Positions 34,904 through 43,631 are shown, numbered from the stretch's first letter. The stretch is 64,000 bases of DNA from Arthrospira sp. PCC 9108 (GCA_016745315.1 CP066886.1:2139501-2203500), one strand, 5' to 3'. Notes: generated from the sequence alone by a model not told the origin. Translations and numbers: made by a program.

Positions 34904-35044
34904 GGCCAGCGTCCCCAATCCGTGAACTACCCTACCCTACTTCCTTAGTTTAATTTCCGCAACAACCCATCACCACCATAACTCCCACCATTCCCCTTTC
35001 AGGCGATCGCCGATTGAGCCAAAACATAAATGTTAAAAATAGAC

Positions 35045-35073
35045 TTGACGAAAGCACAGATATCACATACAAT
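35045..35073 (+). promoter_or_regulatory. sigma70-type promoter of the ribosomal-protein cluster
   Basis: TTGACG (35045-35050), spacer of exactly 17 bp, TACAAT (35068-35073). This is the best promoter-like match I found in the window. A start near 35080 gives a leader of about 480 nt before rplC. Confidence 0.7.
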
Positions 35074-35079
35074 CAAGAA

Positions 35080-35562
35080 TCGTGATCAAATTGCAGTATA
35101 ACTGTTGGCGTAAGGATAGCTAACCTATAGGATTTGCCAAGCATAGGCAACTACTTAGTTAGGAATTCTCCTATGACATCAATGGCTCTAAGCTACAGCA
35201 GCTTCGCCGAAATTGCCAAGCGCTAACAGTAAACTCGGTCAAACCTGATGCTAGTTTGACCCTGAGCAACAAAATCAACGGATACTGAGTAGATATCTGC
35301 TCAAGTCCTAGCGACATCGGGCCGCACTGAGGCTTAGGCTTCAGTCTGGGAACAGCTTAAACAAGTTGATAGCCTGAATATACTTCCAGGCAACCACGCA
35401 CGTCTATCCTAGCGCCTAAGCCGGAGAGACGGTGGGTTTGTCTGCCCAAAATCGGGTTTAAATTATGATGCCACAAGCATCGTTAACTGGCGGGTTAACC
35501 ATGATTTAGTCAGTGGAAAATTCCGCCCTATTGTAATGCGTAGAAAAGAGAGGCCAGTTTAA
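35080..35562 (+). promoter_or_regulatory. structured leader of the rplC cluster
   Basis: After the upstream ORF, GGTCAAAC (35237-35244) and GTTTGACC (35254-35261) form a perfect hairpin extended by CTC/GAG. GGCTTAGGC (35331-35339) is exactly complementary to GCCTAAGCC (35414-35422), enclosing about 75 nt. A local hairpin ACTGAGGC/GCTTCAGT overlaps the left arm, so the two folds would compete. Such alternatives suit autoregulation by a ribosomal protein, as known for S10-type leaders, but no known motif is recognised. Confidence 0.5.
35173..35226 (+). CDS. 17-codon upstream ORF in the rplC leader
   Basis: Reads MTSMALSYSSFAEIAKR then TAA. AGGA lies eight bases before the ATG, a normal ribosome-site distance, and the site can be hidden in a stem TAGGA/TCCTA immediately before the start. 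A perfect hairpin follows ten bases after the stop. The position between a strong promoter and rplC suggests a leader peptide or a small protein. It is not the cyanobacterial tmRNA tag. Real translation is unproven. Confidence 0.4.
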   Translation: MTSMALSYSSFAEIAKR

Positions 35563-36252
35563 GTGTCTGTAGGTATCCTCGGCACCAAGCTAGGCATGAC
35601 TCAGGTATTTGACACAGAGACCGGAAAAGCGATTCCCGTCACCGTAGTTCAAGCCGGGCCATGCACAATCACCCAAGTGAAGACCGAAGCCACCGATGGC
35701 TATACGGCCATCCAGCTAGGTTATGGTGAAGTTCCTAACAAAACCCGCAAATTAAACACCCGCAAATCCCCAGATAAAGAGGTTAATAAATACCTCAGCC
35801 ATGCTGAACAGGGACACCTAACCAAATCCAACAGCCCCTTAGTTCGTCACCTTAAAGAATATCGGCTAGAAAGTACCGATAACTTTGAACTAGGTCAGGA
35901 AGTCAAGGTAGATGCCTTTGAACCCGGACAAATAGTCGATGTGACAGGCATTAGCATGGGTCGAGGTTTTGCGGGAAACCAAAAACGTAATAACTTCCGA
36001 CGCGGACCAATGGCTCACGGTTCCAAAAACCACCGCCTACCAGGTTCCATCGGACCCGGAACCACACCAGGCCGCGTTTATCCCGGCAAAAAAATGGCCG
36101 GACGTTATGGCGGGAAACAGATTACCACTAGGAAACTGACAATCGTGCGGGTTGACCTAGAAAGGAACCTGTTGCTAATTAAAGGATCAATCCCCGGCAA
36201 AACCGGTGGCTTGCTTAATATCAAACCAGCCAACCTGGTGGGTGGCAAGTAG
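35563..36252 (+). CDS. rplC: 50S ribosomal protein L3
   Basis: A 229-residue L3, one of the first proteins to bind 23S rRNA. The GTG start gives MSVGILGTKLGMTQVFD, the standard opening. The conserved RGFAGNQKRNNFRRGPMAHGSK-like loop (about 125-145) that reaches the peptidyl-transferase centre is present, as is GSIGPGTTPGRVYPGKKMAGRYG. First gene of the cluster; rpsJ, its usual left neighbour in other bacteria, is not here. Confidence 0.97.
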   Translation: MSVGILGTKLGMTQVFDTETGKAIPVTVVQAGPCTITQVKTEATDGYTAIQLGYGEVPNKTRKLNTRKSPDKEVNKYLSHAEQGHLTKSNSPLVRHLKEYRLESTDNFELGQEVKVDAFEPGQIVDVTGISMGRGFAGNQKRNNFRRGPMAHGSKNHRLPGSIGPGTTPGRVYPGKKMAGRYGGKQITTRKLTIVRVDLERNLLLIKGSIPGKTGGLLNIKPANLVGGK

Positions 36253-36271
36253 AGAGAAGACAGGGGGAAAA

Positions 36272-36904
36272 ATGGTTGACTGTATAATTCGCAACTGGGA
36301 CGGGGAAGAAGTCGGACAGACGACCCTGGAACTGAAAGTTGCTAAAGAAGAAAATGCCTCCCACATCGTCCATAGAGCCTTAGTACGTCAGCAGGCAGCA
36401 GCTAGACAGGGAACAGCCAGCACTAAAACTCGCTCGGAAGTGCGGGGCGGTGGCCGTAAACCCTGGAGACAAAAAGGAACAGGACGGGCGCGGGCAGGTT
36501 CGATTCGTTCTCCACTATGGCGCGGTGGTGGTGTGATCTTTGGGCCGAAGCCGAGAGATTACAGCGTTAAAATGAACCGCAAAGAACGTCGGTTGGCTTT
36601 GAGAACGGCGTTTCAGAGTCGGGTAGACGATATCGTGGTGGTGGAAGAATTTGTTACCCAACTGCCACGCCCGAAAACTAAAGACTTGACGGCGGCTTTG
36701 GAACGTTGGGGAGTTTCATCATCCGCTAAAGTGCTGCTGGTACTACCTGAAAAACAGGAAAATGTCTATTTGTCGGGTCGGAATGTGGAGAAAATGAGAA
36801 TTTGTCTGGCAGATAGCTTGAATGTCTATGATGTTCTGGCAGCAGACAAAATAGTAACCACTGCTAATGCCCTGGCGAAAATTCAGGAGGTTTATGGTGA
36901 CTGA
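36272..36904 (+). CDS. rplD: 50S ribosomal protein L4
   Basis: A 210-residue L4. The start at 36272 (MVDCIIRNWDGEEVG) follows GGGGGAAAA; the frame is open further left into rplC but only as overlap. The extended loop RSEVRGGGRKPWRQKGTGRARAGS that lines the exit tunnel is fully conserved. In E. coli L4 represses its own operon; whether the long rplC leader serves this here is unknown. Confidence 0.97.
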   Translation: MVDCIIRNWDGEEVGQTTLELKVAKEENASHIVHRALVRQQAAARQGTASTKTRSEVRGGGRKPWRQKGTGRARAGSIRSPLWRGGGVIFGPKPRDYSVKMNRKERRLALRTAFQSRVDDIVVVEEFVTQLPRPKTKDLTAALERWGVSSSAKVLLVLPEKQENVYLSGRNVEKMRICLADSLNVYDVLAADKIVTTANALAKIQEVYGD

Positions 36905-37205
36905 GTTTCAAACCCGTGATTTAGCTGATGTGATCCGACGACCAATTGTAACTGAAAAAGCCACAATTCAAATGGAGCTAAATCAGTTTACTTTTGATGT
37001 CGATCCTAGGGCGGATAAACCAACTATTAAAGCGGCAGTTGAACTGCTATTTCCGGTTAAGGTTCTGAGTGTTAATACCCAGAATCCTCCCCGGCGACAA
37101 CGTAGGGTCGGCCGTTTCGTTGGGTATAAACCCCGCTATAAAAGGGCGATCGTTACCCTCGAAGACGGGGAAGCCTTGAGAAAAGTCCTCTTCCCTGAAG
37201 TCTAA
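36897..37205 (+). CDS. rplW: 50S ribosomal protein L23
   Basis: About 102 residues. Start choice: CAGGAGG at 36884-36890 sits 6 nt before the GTG at 36897 (MTEFQTRDLAD) but only 3 nt before the ATG at 36894, so GTG is preferred; the overlap with rplD is 8 bp. The motif LADVIRRPIVTEKATIQME is typical of L23, which forms the docking site for trigger factor and SRP at the tunnel exit. Confidence 0.94.
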   Translation: MTEFQTRDLADVIRRPIVTEKATIQMELNQFTFDVDPRADKPTIKAAVELLFPVKVLSVNTQNPPRRQRRVGRFVGYKPRYKRAIVTLEDGEALRKVLFPEV

Positions 37206-37418
37206 TGGTGTCGGGTACAACGGGGGTTGGCCGCATTCTGAATACCTATAAAAAAATGCGATCGCTTGCGCCCCTGTGCGTAGCACATATCGGGTATATA
37301 GTGACCCACCTTGACCCGGGTAATTCTTGAACACCGACATTACAGCGATCGAGTTTTCTGGCCCTATCCGGAAATCTAGATCTCTAACTTCCACAGAAAC
37401 AGACAGAGGATCGACTAT

Positions 37419-38282
37419 ATGGCAATTCGTTTCTACCGACCTTATACTCCAAGCACACGCCAACATACTGTCTCGGAATTTACAGAAATTACTAGATCCG
37501 AGCCAGAAAAATCTCTAACCCTCTCTAAACACCGCCTTAAAGGTCGTAATAATCGCGGTGTCATTACCTGCCGCCATAGGGGTGGTGGACATAAAAAACT
37601 ATATCGGATTGTTGACTTTCGCCGGGATAAACATAATGTGCCCGCTAAAGTCGCTGAGATTGAATACGACCCCAACCGTAACGCTAGAATTGCCCTACTT
37701 AACTATGTGGATGGCGAAAAACGCTATATTCTCCACCCTGTAGGCTTGGCTGTCGGGACGGTGATTGTATCTGGACCTGATGCCCCCATTGAAGTGGGCA
37801 ACGCCCTACCCCTATCCAAAATTCCCTTGGGAACATCAATCCACAACGTGGAAATGATTCCCGGTAAGGGTGGACAAATGGTAAGAGCAGCCGGAGCCTC
37901 CGCTCAGGTTATGGCTAAAGAAGGGGATTATGTCACCCTGAAACTGCCATCGGGTGAACAACGGAAAATCCCCGCCCGTTGCTATGCCACCATTGGACAG
38001 GTGGGCAATGTGGATGCCAGAAATATCAGCATTGGTAAGGCTGGACGTAATCGCTGGCTCGGTAAACGTCCCACCGTGCGCGGTAGTGTCATGAACCCGG
38101 TTGATCACCCCCACGGTGGTGGTGAAGGACGCGCCCCTATTGGTCGCAGTGGTCCGGTTACGCCTTGGGGTAAACCAGCCCTGGGAGCTAAAACTAGAAA
38201 CAAGAAAAAACGCAGCACAGCTTTAATTGTCCGCCGCCGTCGGAAATCCTCGAAACGAGGCAAAGGTGGCCGTCAGAGCTAA
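37419..38282 (+). CDS. rplB: 50S ribosomal protein L2
   Basis: A 287-residue L2, needed for subunit joining and peptidyl transfer. The opening MAIRFYRPYTPSTRQHTVSEF and the C-terminal GSVMNPVDHPHGGGEGRAPIGR, which holds the functionally important His, are conserved. The end is a basic tail TRNKKKRSTALIVRRRRKSS. The gap to rplW is 213 bp, unusually long within the cluster, and contains only short ORFs. Confidence 0.97.
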   Translation: MAIRFYRPYTPSTRQHTVSEFTEITRSEPEKSLTLSKHRLKGRNNRGVITCRHRGGGHKKLYRIVDFRRDKHNVPAKVAEIEYDPNRNARIALLNYVDGEKRYILHPVGLAVGTVIVSGPDAPIEVGNALPLSKIPLGTSIHNVEMIPGKGGQMVRAAGASAQVMAKEGDYVTLKLPSGEQRKIPARCYATIGQVGNVDARNISIGKAGRNRWLGKRPTVRGSVMNPVDHPHGGGEGRAPIGRSGPVTPWGKPALGAKTRNKKKRSTALIVRRRRKSSKRGKGGRQS

Positions 38283-38329
38283 TCAACCGCCGACTAAAGA
38301 GCGAATCATTGCAATCCTAAACATATACC

Positions 38330-38608
38330 ATGTCTCGATCGCTAAAAAAAGGTCCATTTGTGGCCGATCATCTGCTGGTCAAAATCGAAAAACTCAACGC
38401 TGACAATCGTAAGGAAGTGATCAAAACTTGGTCGCGCTCCTCCACCATTGTTCCCCAAATGGTTGGTCATACTATCGCTGTTCATAACGGCCGTCAGCAC
38501 GTCCCCGTATTTGTCAATGAACAAATGGTGGGACATAAATTGGGAGAATTTGCTCCCACTCGGACATTCCGGGGTCACGCTAAAAGTGATAAAAAAGCCC
38601 GCCGATAA
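38330..38608 (+). CDS. rpsS: 30S ribosomal protein S19
   Basis: A 92-residue S19 beginning MSRSLKKGPFVADHLL, with the 16S rRNA-binding stretch TWSRSSTIVPQMVGHTIAVHNGRQHVPV and the end GHAKSDKKARR. It sits in the head of the small subunit next to S13. The 199-bp gap after it holds GCGGGTTCT repeats and a run of ten C. Confidence 0.97.
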   Translation: MSRSLKKGPFVADHLLVKIEKLNADNRKEVIKTWSRSSTIVPQMVGHTIAVHNGRQHVPVFVNEQMVGHKLGEFAPTRTFRGHAKSDKKARR

Positions 38609-38763
38609 GTGGCGCATCCCTCGCCTGATTGACGGTGGAGTGGCGGCGGGTTCTGCGGTTTTTGACGAAAAAACAGTAGGGGCGGGTTCTTTTGTGAAAC
38701 CTAATTCCCCACCAGTGTTTTGAAAAACTTGCGAAGGGAGAAAGCGCCCGCATTGTTGACCGA

Positions 38764-38773
38764 CCCCCCCCCC
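38764..38773. repeat. run of ten C in the rpsS-rplV spacer
   Basis: Ten consecutive C just before the rplV ribosome site. Because three genes in this window each lack one base of a G/C run, the true length here is doubtful. Two GCGGGTTCT direct repeats (about 38647 and 38681) lie upstream. Confidence 0.6.
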
Positions 38774-38807
38774 ACACCTACATCACGCCTGAATCAAGGA
38801 GAAACCT

Positions 38808-39161
38808 ATGGCAGTTAGCACTACATCAGAAGTAAAAGCGATCGCTCGTTACATAAGAATGTCCCCCTTGAAAGTCCGGCGGGTACTTGATCAAATTCGC
38901 GGACGTAGCTATCGCGAAGCCCTGATTATCCTGGAGTTTATGCCCTACCGCGCCTGTACTCCTGTCTTGAAAGTTCTGCGATCGGCTGTTGCTAACGCTG
39001 AACATAACCAGGGTTTAGACCCGGCCACTCTGATCGTTTCCCAAGCCTTCGCCGACGCGGGACCAAGCCTGAAACGCTACCGCCCTCGCGCCCAAGGTCG
39101 AGCTTATCCCATTCGCAAACCTACCTGTCACATTACCGTGACAGTCGCCCCTGCGGAATAG
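38808..39161 (+). CDS. rplV: 50S ribosomal protein L22
   Basis: A 117-residue L22. AAGGAG precedes the ATG. The motif VKAIARYIRMSPLKVRRVLDQIRGRSY opens the protein and the tunnel loop is in PSLKRYRPRAQGRAYPIRKPTCHITV. L22 contacts all domains of 23S rRNA, and its loop lines the exit tunnel. Confidence 0.97.
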   Translation: MAVSTTSEVKAIARYIRMSPLKVRRVLDQIRGRSYREALIILEFMPYRACTPVLKVLRSAVANAEHNQGLDPATLIVSQAFADAGPSLKRYRPRAQGRAYPIRKPTCHITVTVAPAE

Positions 39162-39228
39162 GGAATAGGGAAGATTAGCATTACCCATTACCCATTACCT
39201 GTCGTACAGACTAAATTATTAAGCTGCT

Positions 39229-39957
39229 ATGGGACAAAAAATACATCCAATTGGTTTCCGCCTTGGAGTTACCCAAGAACACAAATCTCGCTGGTTTGCT
39301 GATGCTGGTCAGTATCCGCAACTTTTGCAGGAAGACTACACCATCCGTCAGTACATTCAGAAAAATCTCAGCAATGCTGGCATCTCAGATGTTCGCATTG
39401 AACGCAAAGCTGATCAAATTGACCTGGAAGTGCTGACCGCTAGACCAGGTGTGGTCGTTGGCCGTGGTGGTACCGGAATTGACTCCCTCCGCCAAGGACT
39501 TCAGAAAGAACTCGGCAGTAATCGCCAGATCCGCATTAACGTTGTGGAAGTATCCCGGGTTGATGCCGATGCTACCCTCATTGCTGAAAATATCGCAGCC
39601 CAACTTGAAAAACGGGTTTCCTTCCGTAGAGTTGTCCGCCAAGCTATTACTCGCGCCCAAAAAGCTGGCATTGAAGGCATTAAAATCCAGGTCAGTGGCC
39701 GCTTAAACGGAGCGGAAATTGCTCGGACTGAGTGGACCCGTGAAGGTCGTGTTCCCCTACACACCTTACGAGCTGATATTGACTATGCCTATTGCACCGC
39801 TCTCACTATTTACGGCATCCTCGGTGTCAAAGTTTGGGTGTTTAAGGGAGAAATTATTCCCGGTCAGGAAGAAACCCCCGCACCTAATACAAGAGCGCCG
39901 AAAAGCCGCCGTACACCCAGACGGCAAAAGTATGATGACCGCTCTAGTGATACATAA
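39229..39957 (+). CDS. rpsC: 30S ribosomal protein S3
   Basis: A 242-residue S3 with the start MGQKIHPIGFRLGVTQ. The KH-type RNA-binding domain carries RPGVVVGRGGTGIDSLR (GxxG loop). The C-terminal domain includes GRLNGAEIARTEWTREGRVPLHTLRADIDYA. A basic tail APKSRRTPRRQKYDDRSS follows. S3 lines the mRNA entry channel. Confidence 0.97.
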   Translation: MGQKIHPIGFRLGVTQEHKSRWFADAGQYPQLLQEDYTIRQYIQKNLSNAGISDVRIERKADQIDLEVLTARPGVVVGRGGTGIDSLRQGLQKELGSNRQIRINVVEVSRVDADATLIAENIAAQLEKRVSFRRVVRQAITRAQKAGIEGIKIQVSGRLNGAEIARTEWTREGRVPLHTLRADIDYAYCTALTIYGILGVKVWVFKGEIIPGQEETPAPNTRAPKSRRTPRRQKYDDRSSDT

Positions 39958-40067
39958 AAAGTTCTAGTAGGCGCGATCTGGGTAGGTTGATAACCCACAC
40001 CCTAAGACTTATCTCCCTGTCGGGTAGCCCTCTGTCCCATTAACTCCACTCACTACTATTTGCGATC

Positions 40068-40487
40068 ATGTTAAGCCCAAGAAGAACTAAATTCCGCAAA
40101 CAACAGCGGGGTCGAATGCGGGGTCAGGCAACTCGCGGCAACAATATCAACTTTGGTGATTTTGCCCTACAAGCCCTTGAACCCTCTTGGATTACCTCCC
40201 GCCAAATTGAAGCAGCCCGTCGGGCAATGACTCGTTATATTCGCCGGGGTGGGAAAATCTGGATTCGTGTATTCCCTGATAAACCTGTCACTATGCGTCC
40301 CGCAGAAACCCGTATGGGTTCCGGTAAAGGTGCCCCAGAATACTGGGTCGCTGTTGTCAAACCTGGACGCATCATGTTTGAAATTGCCGGTGTTTCTGAA
40401 GAGGTCGCCCGCGAAGCTATGCGCCTAGCCTCCTTTAAACTCCCGATTAAAACTAAGTTTCTCACACGGGAAGATTCACAATCCTAG
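40068..40487 (+). CDS. rplP: 50S ribosomal protein L16
   Basis: A 139-residue L16 (MLSPRRTKFRKQQRGRMRG), located near the A site and the 5S rRNA region. The conserved MRPAETRMGSGKGAPEYWVAVVKPGR is intact. Its Arg in the GKGAPE(Y/F) area corresponds to the residue hydroxylated by YcfD in E. coli, which is relevant because this window also encodes a YcfD-like JmjC oxygenase. Confidence 0.97.
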   Translation: MLSPRRTKFRKQQRGRMRGQATRGNNINFGDFALQALEPSWITSRQIEAARRAMTRYIRRGGKIWIRVFPDKPVTMRPAETRMGSGKGAPEYWVAVVKPGRIMFEIAGVSEEVAREAMRLASFKLPIKTKFLTREDSQS

Positions 40488-40566
40488 TAAGGTCTGGCTC
40501 GGCTCCTGCCTCTACTAATCACATTAACCCGCAAAACTGCCCGCTAATTGTACCGAGGAAATAATT

Positions 40567-40782
40567 ATGGCTCTTCCTAAAATTGAAGATGCCCGACAGT
40601 TAAATGATGATGACCTGTCTGAGCAAATCCTGGAAATTAAAAAACAACTCGCTAATCTGCGCCTCCTGAAAGCTACAGGACGCTTGGAAAAACCTCATGA
40701 AATTAGACACACCCGACATCGATTATCACAGTTACTGACCGTGGAAAAGGAACGACAACTCAAAAATCAGAATCCGGCTTAG
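40567..40782 (+). CDS. rpmC: 50S ribosomal protein L29
   Basis: A 71-residue two-helix protein (MALPKIEDARQLNDDDL...). The motif IKKQLANLRLLKATGRLEKPHEIRHTRHRLSQLLTV is that of L29, which sits beside L23 at the tunnel exit. GAGGAAAT precedes the ATG. Confidence 0.95.
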   Translation: MALPKIEDARQLNDDDLSEQILEIKKQLANLRLLKATGRLEKPHEIRHTRHRLSQLLTVEKERQLKNQNPA

Positions 40783-40886
40783 TTATCCCTAATTCCTAAG
40801 TAGATTCGATCGCCCTTGTTTATGACTCTTAATAGAGCCTTTCTCATGTATCAGCAACAATCATTGATCTTTCATTTCTCACAATC

Positions 40887-41135
40887 ATGGCAGTTAAAGA
40901 AAGAGTTGGCGTAGTCGTCAGCAATAAAATGCAAAAAACTGTGGTGGTAGCTATTGAAAACCGCTCCCCTCACCCTAAATATGGAAAAATTGTGGTGAAT
41001 ACCAAACGGTATAAAGCCCACGATGAGGAAAATACTTGTCAAGAAGGCGATCGGGTTCGGATTCGGGAAACCCGCCCCCTGAGTCGCACTAAACGCTGGA
41101 ACGTAGTTGAAATTATCAACAAAACTAACCAGTAA
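40887..41135 (+). CDS. rpsQ: 30S ribosomal protein S17
   Basis: An 82-residue OB-fold primary 16S rRNA-binding protein. It shows MAVKERVGVVVSNKMQKTVVVAIENRSPHPKYGK and GDRVRIRETRPLSRTKRWNVVEI, both standard for S17. No insertion or truncation. Confidence 0.97.
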   Translation: MAVKERVGVVVSNKMQKTVVVAIENRSPHPKYGKIVVNTKRYKAHDEENTCQEGDRVRIRETRPLSRTKRWNVVEIINKTNQ

Positions 41136-41192
41136 TTCTCACCTGTTTCTGTTTATCTTGAACCCCAAATTACGCTATAACCGCGAAATACC

Positions 41193-41561
41193 ATGATTCA
41201 ACAGCAGTCCATACTTAATGTGGCAGATAACAGCGGCGCACGCAAACTTATGTGTATCCGCGTCCTGGGTGGGGGAAATCGTCGCTACGGCACTATTGGT
41301 GATGTGATCATCGCTGTGGTTAAAGATGCAATTCCCAACATGACCGTCAAAAAATCCGATGTCGTTCGAGCTGTGATTGTTCGCAGTCGCCAAGGACTAC
41401 GCCGAGATAGCGGTATGAGTATTCGCTTTGACGATAATGCAGCCGTGATCATTAACCAGGATGGCAACCCCAGGGGAACCCGTGTATTTGGACCTGTGGC
41501 ACGGGAACTGCGGGACAAAAATTTCACCAAAATTGTTTCCCTTGCACCGGAGGTACTCTAA
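41193..41561 (+). CDS. rplN: 50S ribosomal protein L14
   Basis: A 122-residue L14 (MIQQQSILNVADNSGARKLMCIRVLGG), ending RDKNFTKIVSLAPEVL. The ribosomal silencing factor RsfS binds this protein in bacteria. It is followed after 3 bp by rplX, a tight coupling. Confidence 0.97.
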   Translation: MIQQQSILNVADNSGARKLMCIRVLGGGNRRYGTIGDVIIAVVKDAIPNMTVKKSDVVRAVIVRSRQGLRRDSGMSIRFDDNAAVIINQDGNPRGTRVFGPVARELRDKNFTKIVSLAPEVL

Positions 41562-41564
41562 ACT

Positions 41565-41921
41565 ATGCCCAAGCGTCAGCGCAAATTGGCTCCGCCCCGG
41601 GGCTACAAAATGCACGTCAAAAAAGGGGATACTGTTCAGGTAATTGCTGGACGAGATAAAGGAAAAGTTGGAGAGGTGATATCCACTTTACCTAAATTAA
41701 GTAAAGTGGTTGTCAGAGATGTTAATGTCCGTACCAAGCACGTTAAACCTCAACAAGAGGGTGAGGGCGGCAGTATTGTCAACTTTGAAGCTCCTATTCA
41801 CAGTTCTAATGTGATGCTGTATTCGACCAAAGAAAAAGTCGCCAGTCGTGTTTCCTACACCTTTACGGAAGACGGGCGCAAGGTCAGAATGCTCAAAAAA
41901 ACCGGGGAAGTTATTGATTAA
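41565..41921 (+). CDS. rplX: 50S ribosomal protein L24
   Basis: A 118-residue L24 with a short extension before the KOW motif (KKGDTVQVIAGRDKGKVGEV, about 19-38). It initiates large-subunit assembly. It begins 3 bp after rplN, with AGGAGGTA-like GGAGGT inside the end of rplN as ribosome site (CCGGAGGTACTCTAAACT). Confidence 0.96.
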   Translation: MPKRQRKLAPPRGYKMHVKKGDTVQVIAGRDKGKVGEVISTLPKLSKVVVRDVNVRTKHVKPQQEGEGGSIVNFEAPIHSSNVMLYSTKEKVASRVSYTFTEDGRKVRMLKKTGEVID

Positions 41922-42050
41922 TCAATAGCACACTTTCTCCCCCGGGGTGGGTTGAAAAACCGCCCTGACTGGACAGGTGGACTCTGTTAAAAACTCGTTT
42001 TTATTATCCCTGACCAAGCCCAGGGAATGTATCTAGGACAGACAGCAACT

Positions 42051-42596
42051 ATGACATCTCCACTCAAAACTACCTATCAGGAAACCATCGTTCCTAAATT
42101 GATGGAACAGTTCAAATATGAGAACATCCATCAGGTTCCCAAGGTTGTTAAAGTTACGATTAACCGAGGACTGGGTGAAGCATCCCAAAATGCCAAAGCC
42201 CTAGAATCTTCAGTTAATGAATTGGCGATTATTACCGGACAAAAACCAGTAGTGACCCGCGCTAAAAAAGCGATCGCCGGCTTTAAAATCCGTCAAGGAA
42301 TGCCCGTAGGGGTAATGGTGACACTTCGTTCCGATCGGATGTATGCCTTTATGGAACGTCTAATTCACCTAGCCCTACCTCGCATTCGAGACTTTCGTGG
42401 CATTAGTCCCAAAAGTTTTGACGGTCGGGGTAACTACAGTCTGGGAGTCAAAGAACAACTGATCTTCCCTGAAATCGACTACGATCGCATCGATCAAATT
42501 CGAGGTCTGGATATTTCAATTGTTACCACAGCCCAGACAGATGAAGAAGGGCGTGCCTTACTTAAAGAAATGGGAATGCCCTTCCGGGAGAACTGA
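42051..42596 (+). CDS. rplE: 50S ribosomal protein L5
   Basis: A 181-residue L5 that carries 5S rRNA. I prefer the ATG at 42051 (MTSPLKTTYQETIVPKL), the usual L5 start; an in-frame ATG at 42027 would add eight residues. Motifs: VTINRGLGEASQNAK, TGQKPVVTRAKKAIAGFKIRQGMPVG, RDFRGISPKSFDGRGNYSLG. The next gene is rpsH with no rpsN between, as in other cyanobacteria. Confidence 0.95.
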   Translation: MTSPLKTTYQETIVPKLMEQFKYENIHQVPKVVKVTINRGLGEASQNAKALESSVNELAIITGQKPVVTRAKKAIAGFKIRQGMPVGVMVTLRSDRMYAFMERLIHLALPRIRDFRGISPKSFDGRGNYSLGVKEQLIFPEIDYDRIDQIRGLDISIVTTAQTDEEGRALLKEMGMPFREN

Positions 42597-42619
42597 GGCA
42601 GTAAAATAACGAGACAACT

Positions 42620-43021
42620 ATGGCGACGAACGACACTATTGCAGATATGTTAACGCGCATCCGCAACTCTTGCATGGCGCGGCATCAAACCACAGAAATT
42701 CCATCCACCAAAATGACCCGCAGTATTGCCAAAGTCCTTCAGGATGAAGGCTTTATTGCCAACTTTGAAGAAGCAGGTGCTGGGGTCAAAAAGCATTTAG
42801 TGGTTTCACTAAAATACAACACCAAAACCCGCACCCCTACTATCCGCACCCTTAAACGAGTTAGCCGTCCAGGTTTGCGCGTTTACAAAAACCGCAAAGA
42901 ACTCCCCCGCGTTTTAGGTGGAATTGGAATTGCGATCATTTCTACCTCCCGTGGGGTAATGACCGACCGAGAAGCCCGCCTTCAGGGCTTAGGCGGAGAA
43001 GTGCTTTGCTATGTGTGGTAA
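42620..43021 (+). CDS. rpsH: 30S ribosomal protein S8
   Basis: A 133-residue S8 (MATNDTIADMLTRIRNSCMARH), with the C-terminal STSRGVMTDREARLQGLGGEVLCYVW that binds helix 21 of 16S rRNA. In E. coli S8 represses the spc operon; no matching site is evident here. Confidence 0.97.
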   Translation: MATNDTIADMLTRIRNSCMARHQTTEIPSTKMTRSIAKVLQDEGFIANFEEAGAGVKKHLVVSLKYNTKTRTPTIRTLKRVSRPGLRVYKNRKELPRVLGGIGIAIISTSRGVMTDREARLQGLGGEVLCYVW

Positions 43022-43089
43022 ATCCATTACCCACAGCCACCTATCTCCTGCACCCCTAAACACTGCTCATCGACCATTAAACAAGGATT

Positions 43090-43628
43090 ATGTCTAGAAT
43101 TGGTAAGCGTCCAATTCCGATTCCCGCCAAAGTTACCCTAACCTTAGACGGCCAAAAAGTCACCGTCAAAGGACCAAAAGGGGAGCTTTCCCGCGTATTA
43201 CCCAACGAAGTTATCCTCTCCCTCGAAGGAGACACACTAATCGTTAAGCGTCGGGATGAATCCCTCGTCGCCCGTCAGCGTCATGGTCTCTGTCGCACCC
43301 TGGTAGCCAACATGGTGGATGGAGTTTCCCAAGGATTTGAACGGCGACTGGAAATCCAAGGCGTGGGATATCGGGCTCAGGTTCAAGGTAAAAACCTGAT
43401 CTTAAATGTCGGCTACAGCAAACCGGTGGAAATGGTTCCCCAGAAGGTTGCAGCGTAGCCGTTGAAAATAACACCAATGTCATTGTTAGCGGAATTAATA
43501 AAGAACTTGTCGGCAACATGGCCGCTAAAATTCGCGCCGTGCGACCCCCAGAACCCTATAAAGGTAAAGGCATTCGCTACGCCGGAGAACAAGTCAGACG
43601 TAAAGCTGGTAAGGCAGGGAAAAAATAG
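43090..43628 (+). CDS. rplF: 50S ribosomal protein L6, frameshifted as written
   Basis: The frame from 43090 encodes a normal L6 start (MSRIGKRPIPIPAKVTL...) but stops after VEMVPQKVAA at 43458. The rest, NTNVIVSGINKELVGNMAAKIRAVRPPEPYKGKGIRYAGE through RKAGKAGKK, continues in another frame to the TAG at 43626-43628. One added C in the CCCC run at 43438-43441 restores VEMVPPEGCSVAVENNTN and a full 179-residue L6. L6 is needed for large-subunit assembly, so this is best read as a base-calling error. Confidence 0.93.
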
Positions 43629-43631
43629 ATC

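Noticed and set aside
35173..35226. tmRNA tag reading frame
   Set aside because: The peptide does not resemble the ALVAA-ending cyanobacterial tag and tRNA-like ends are absent.
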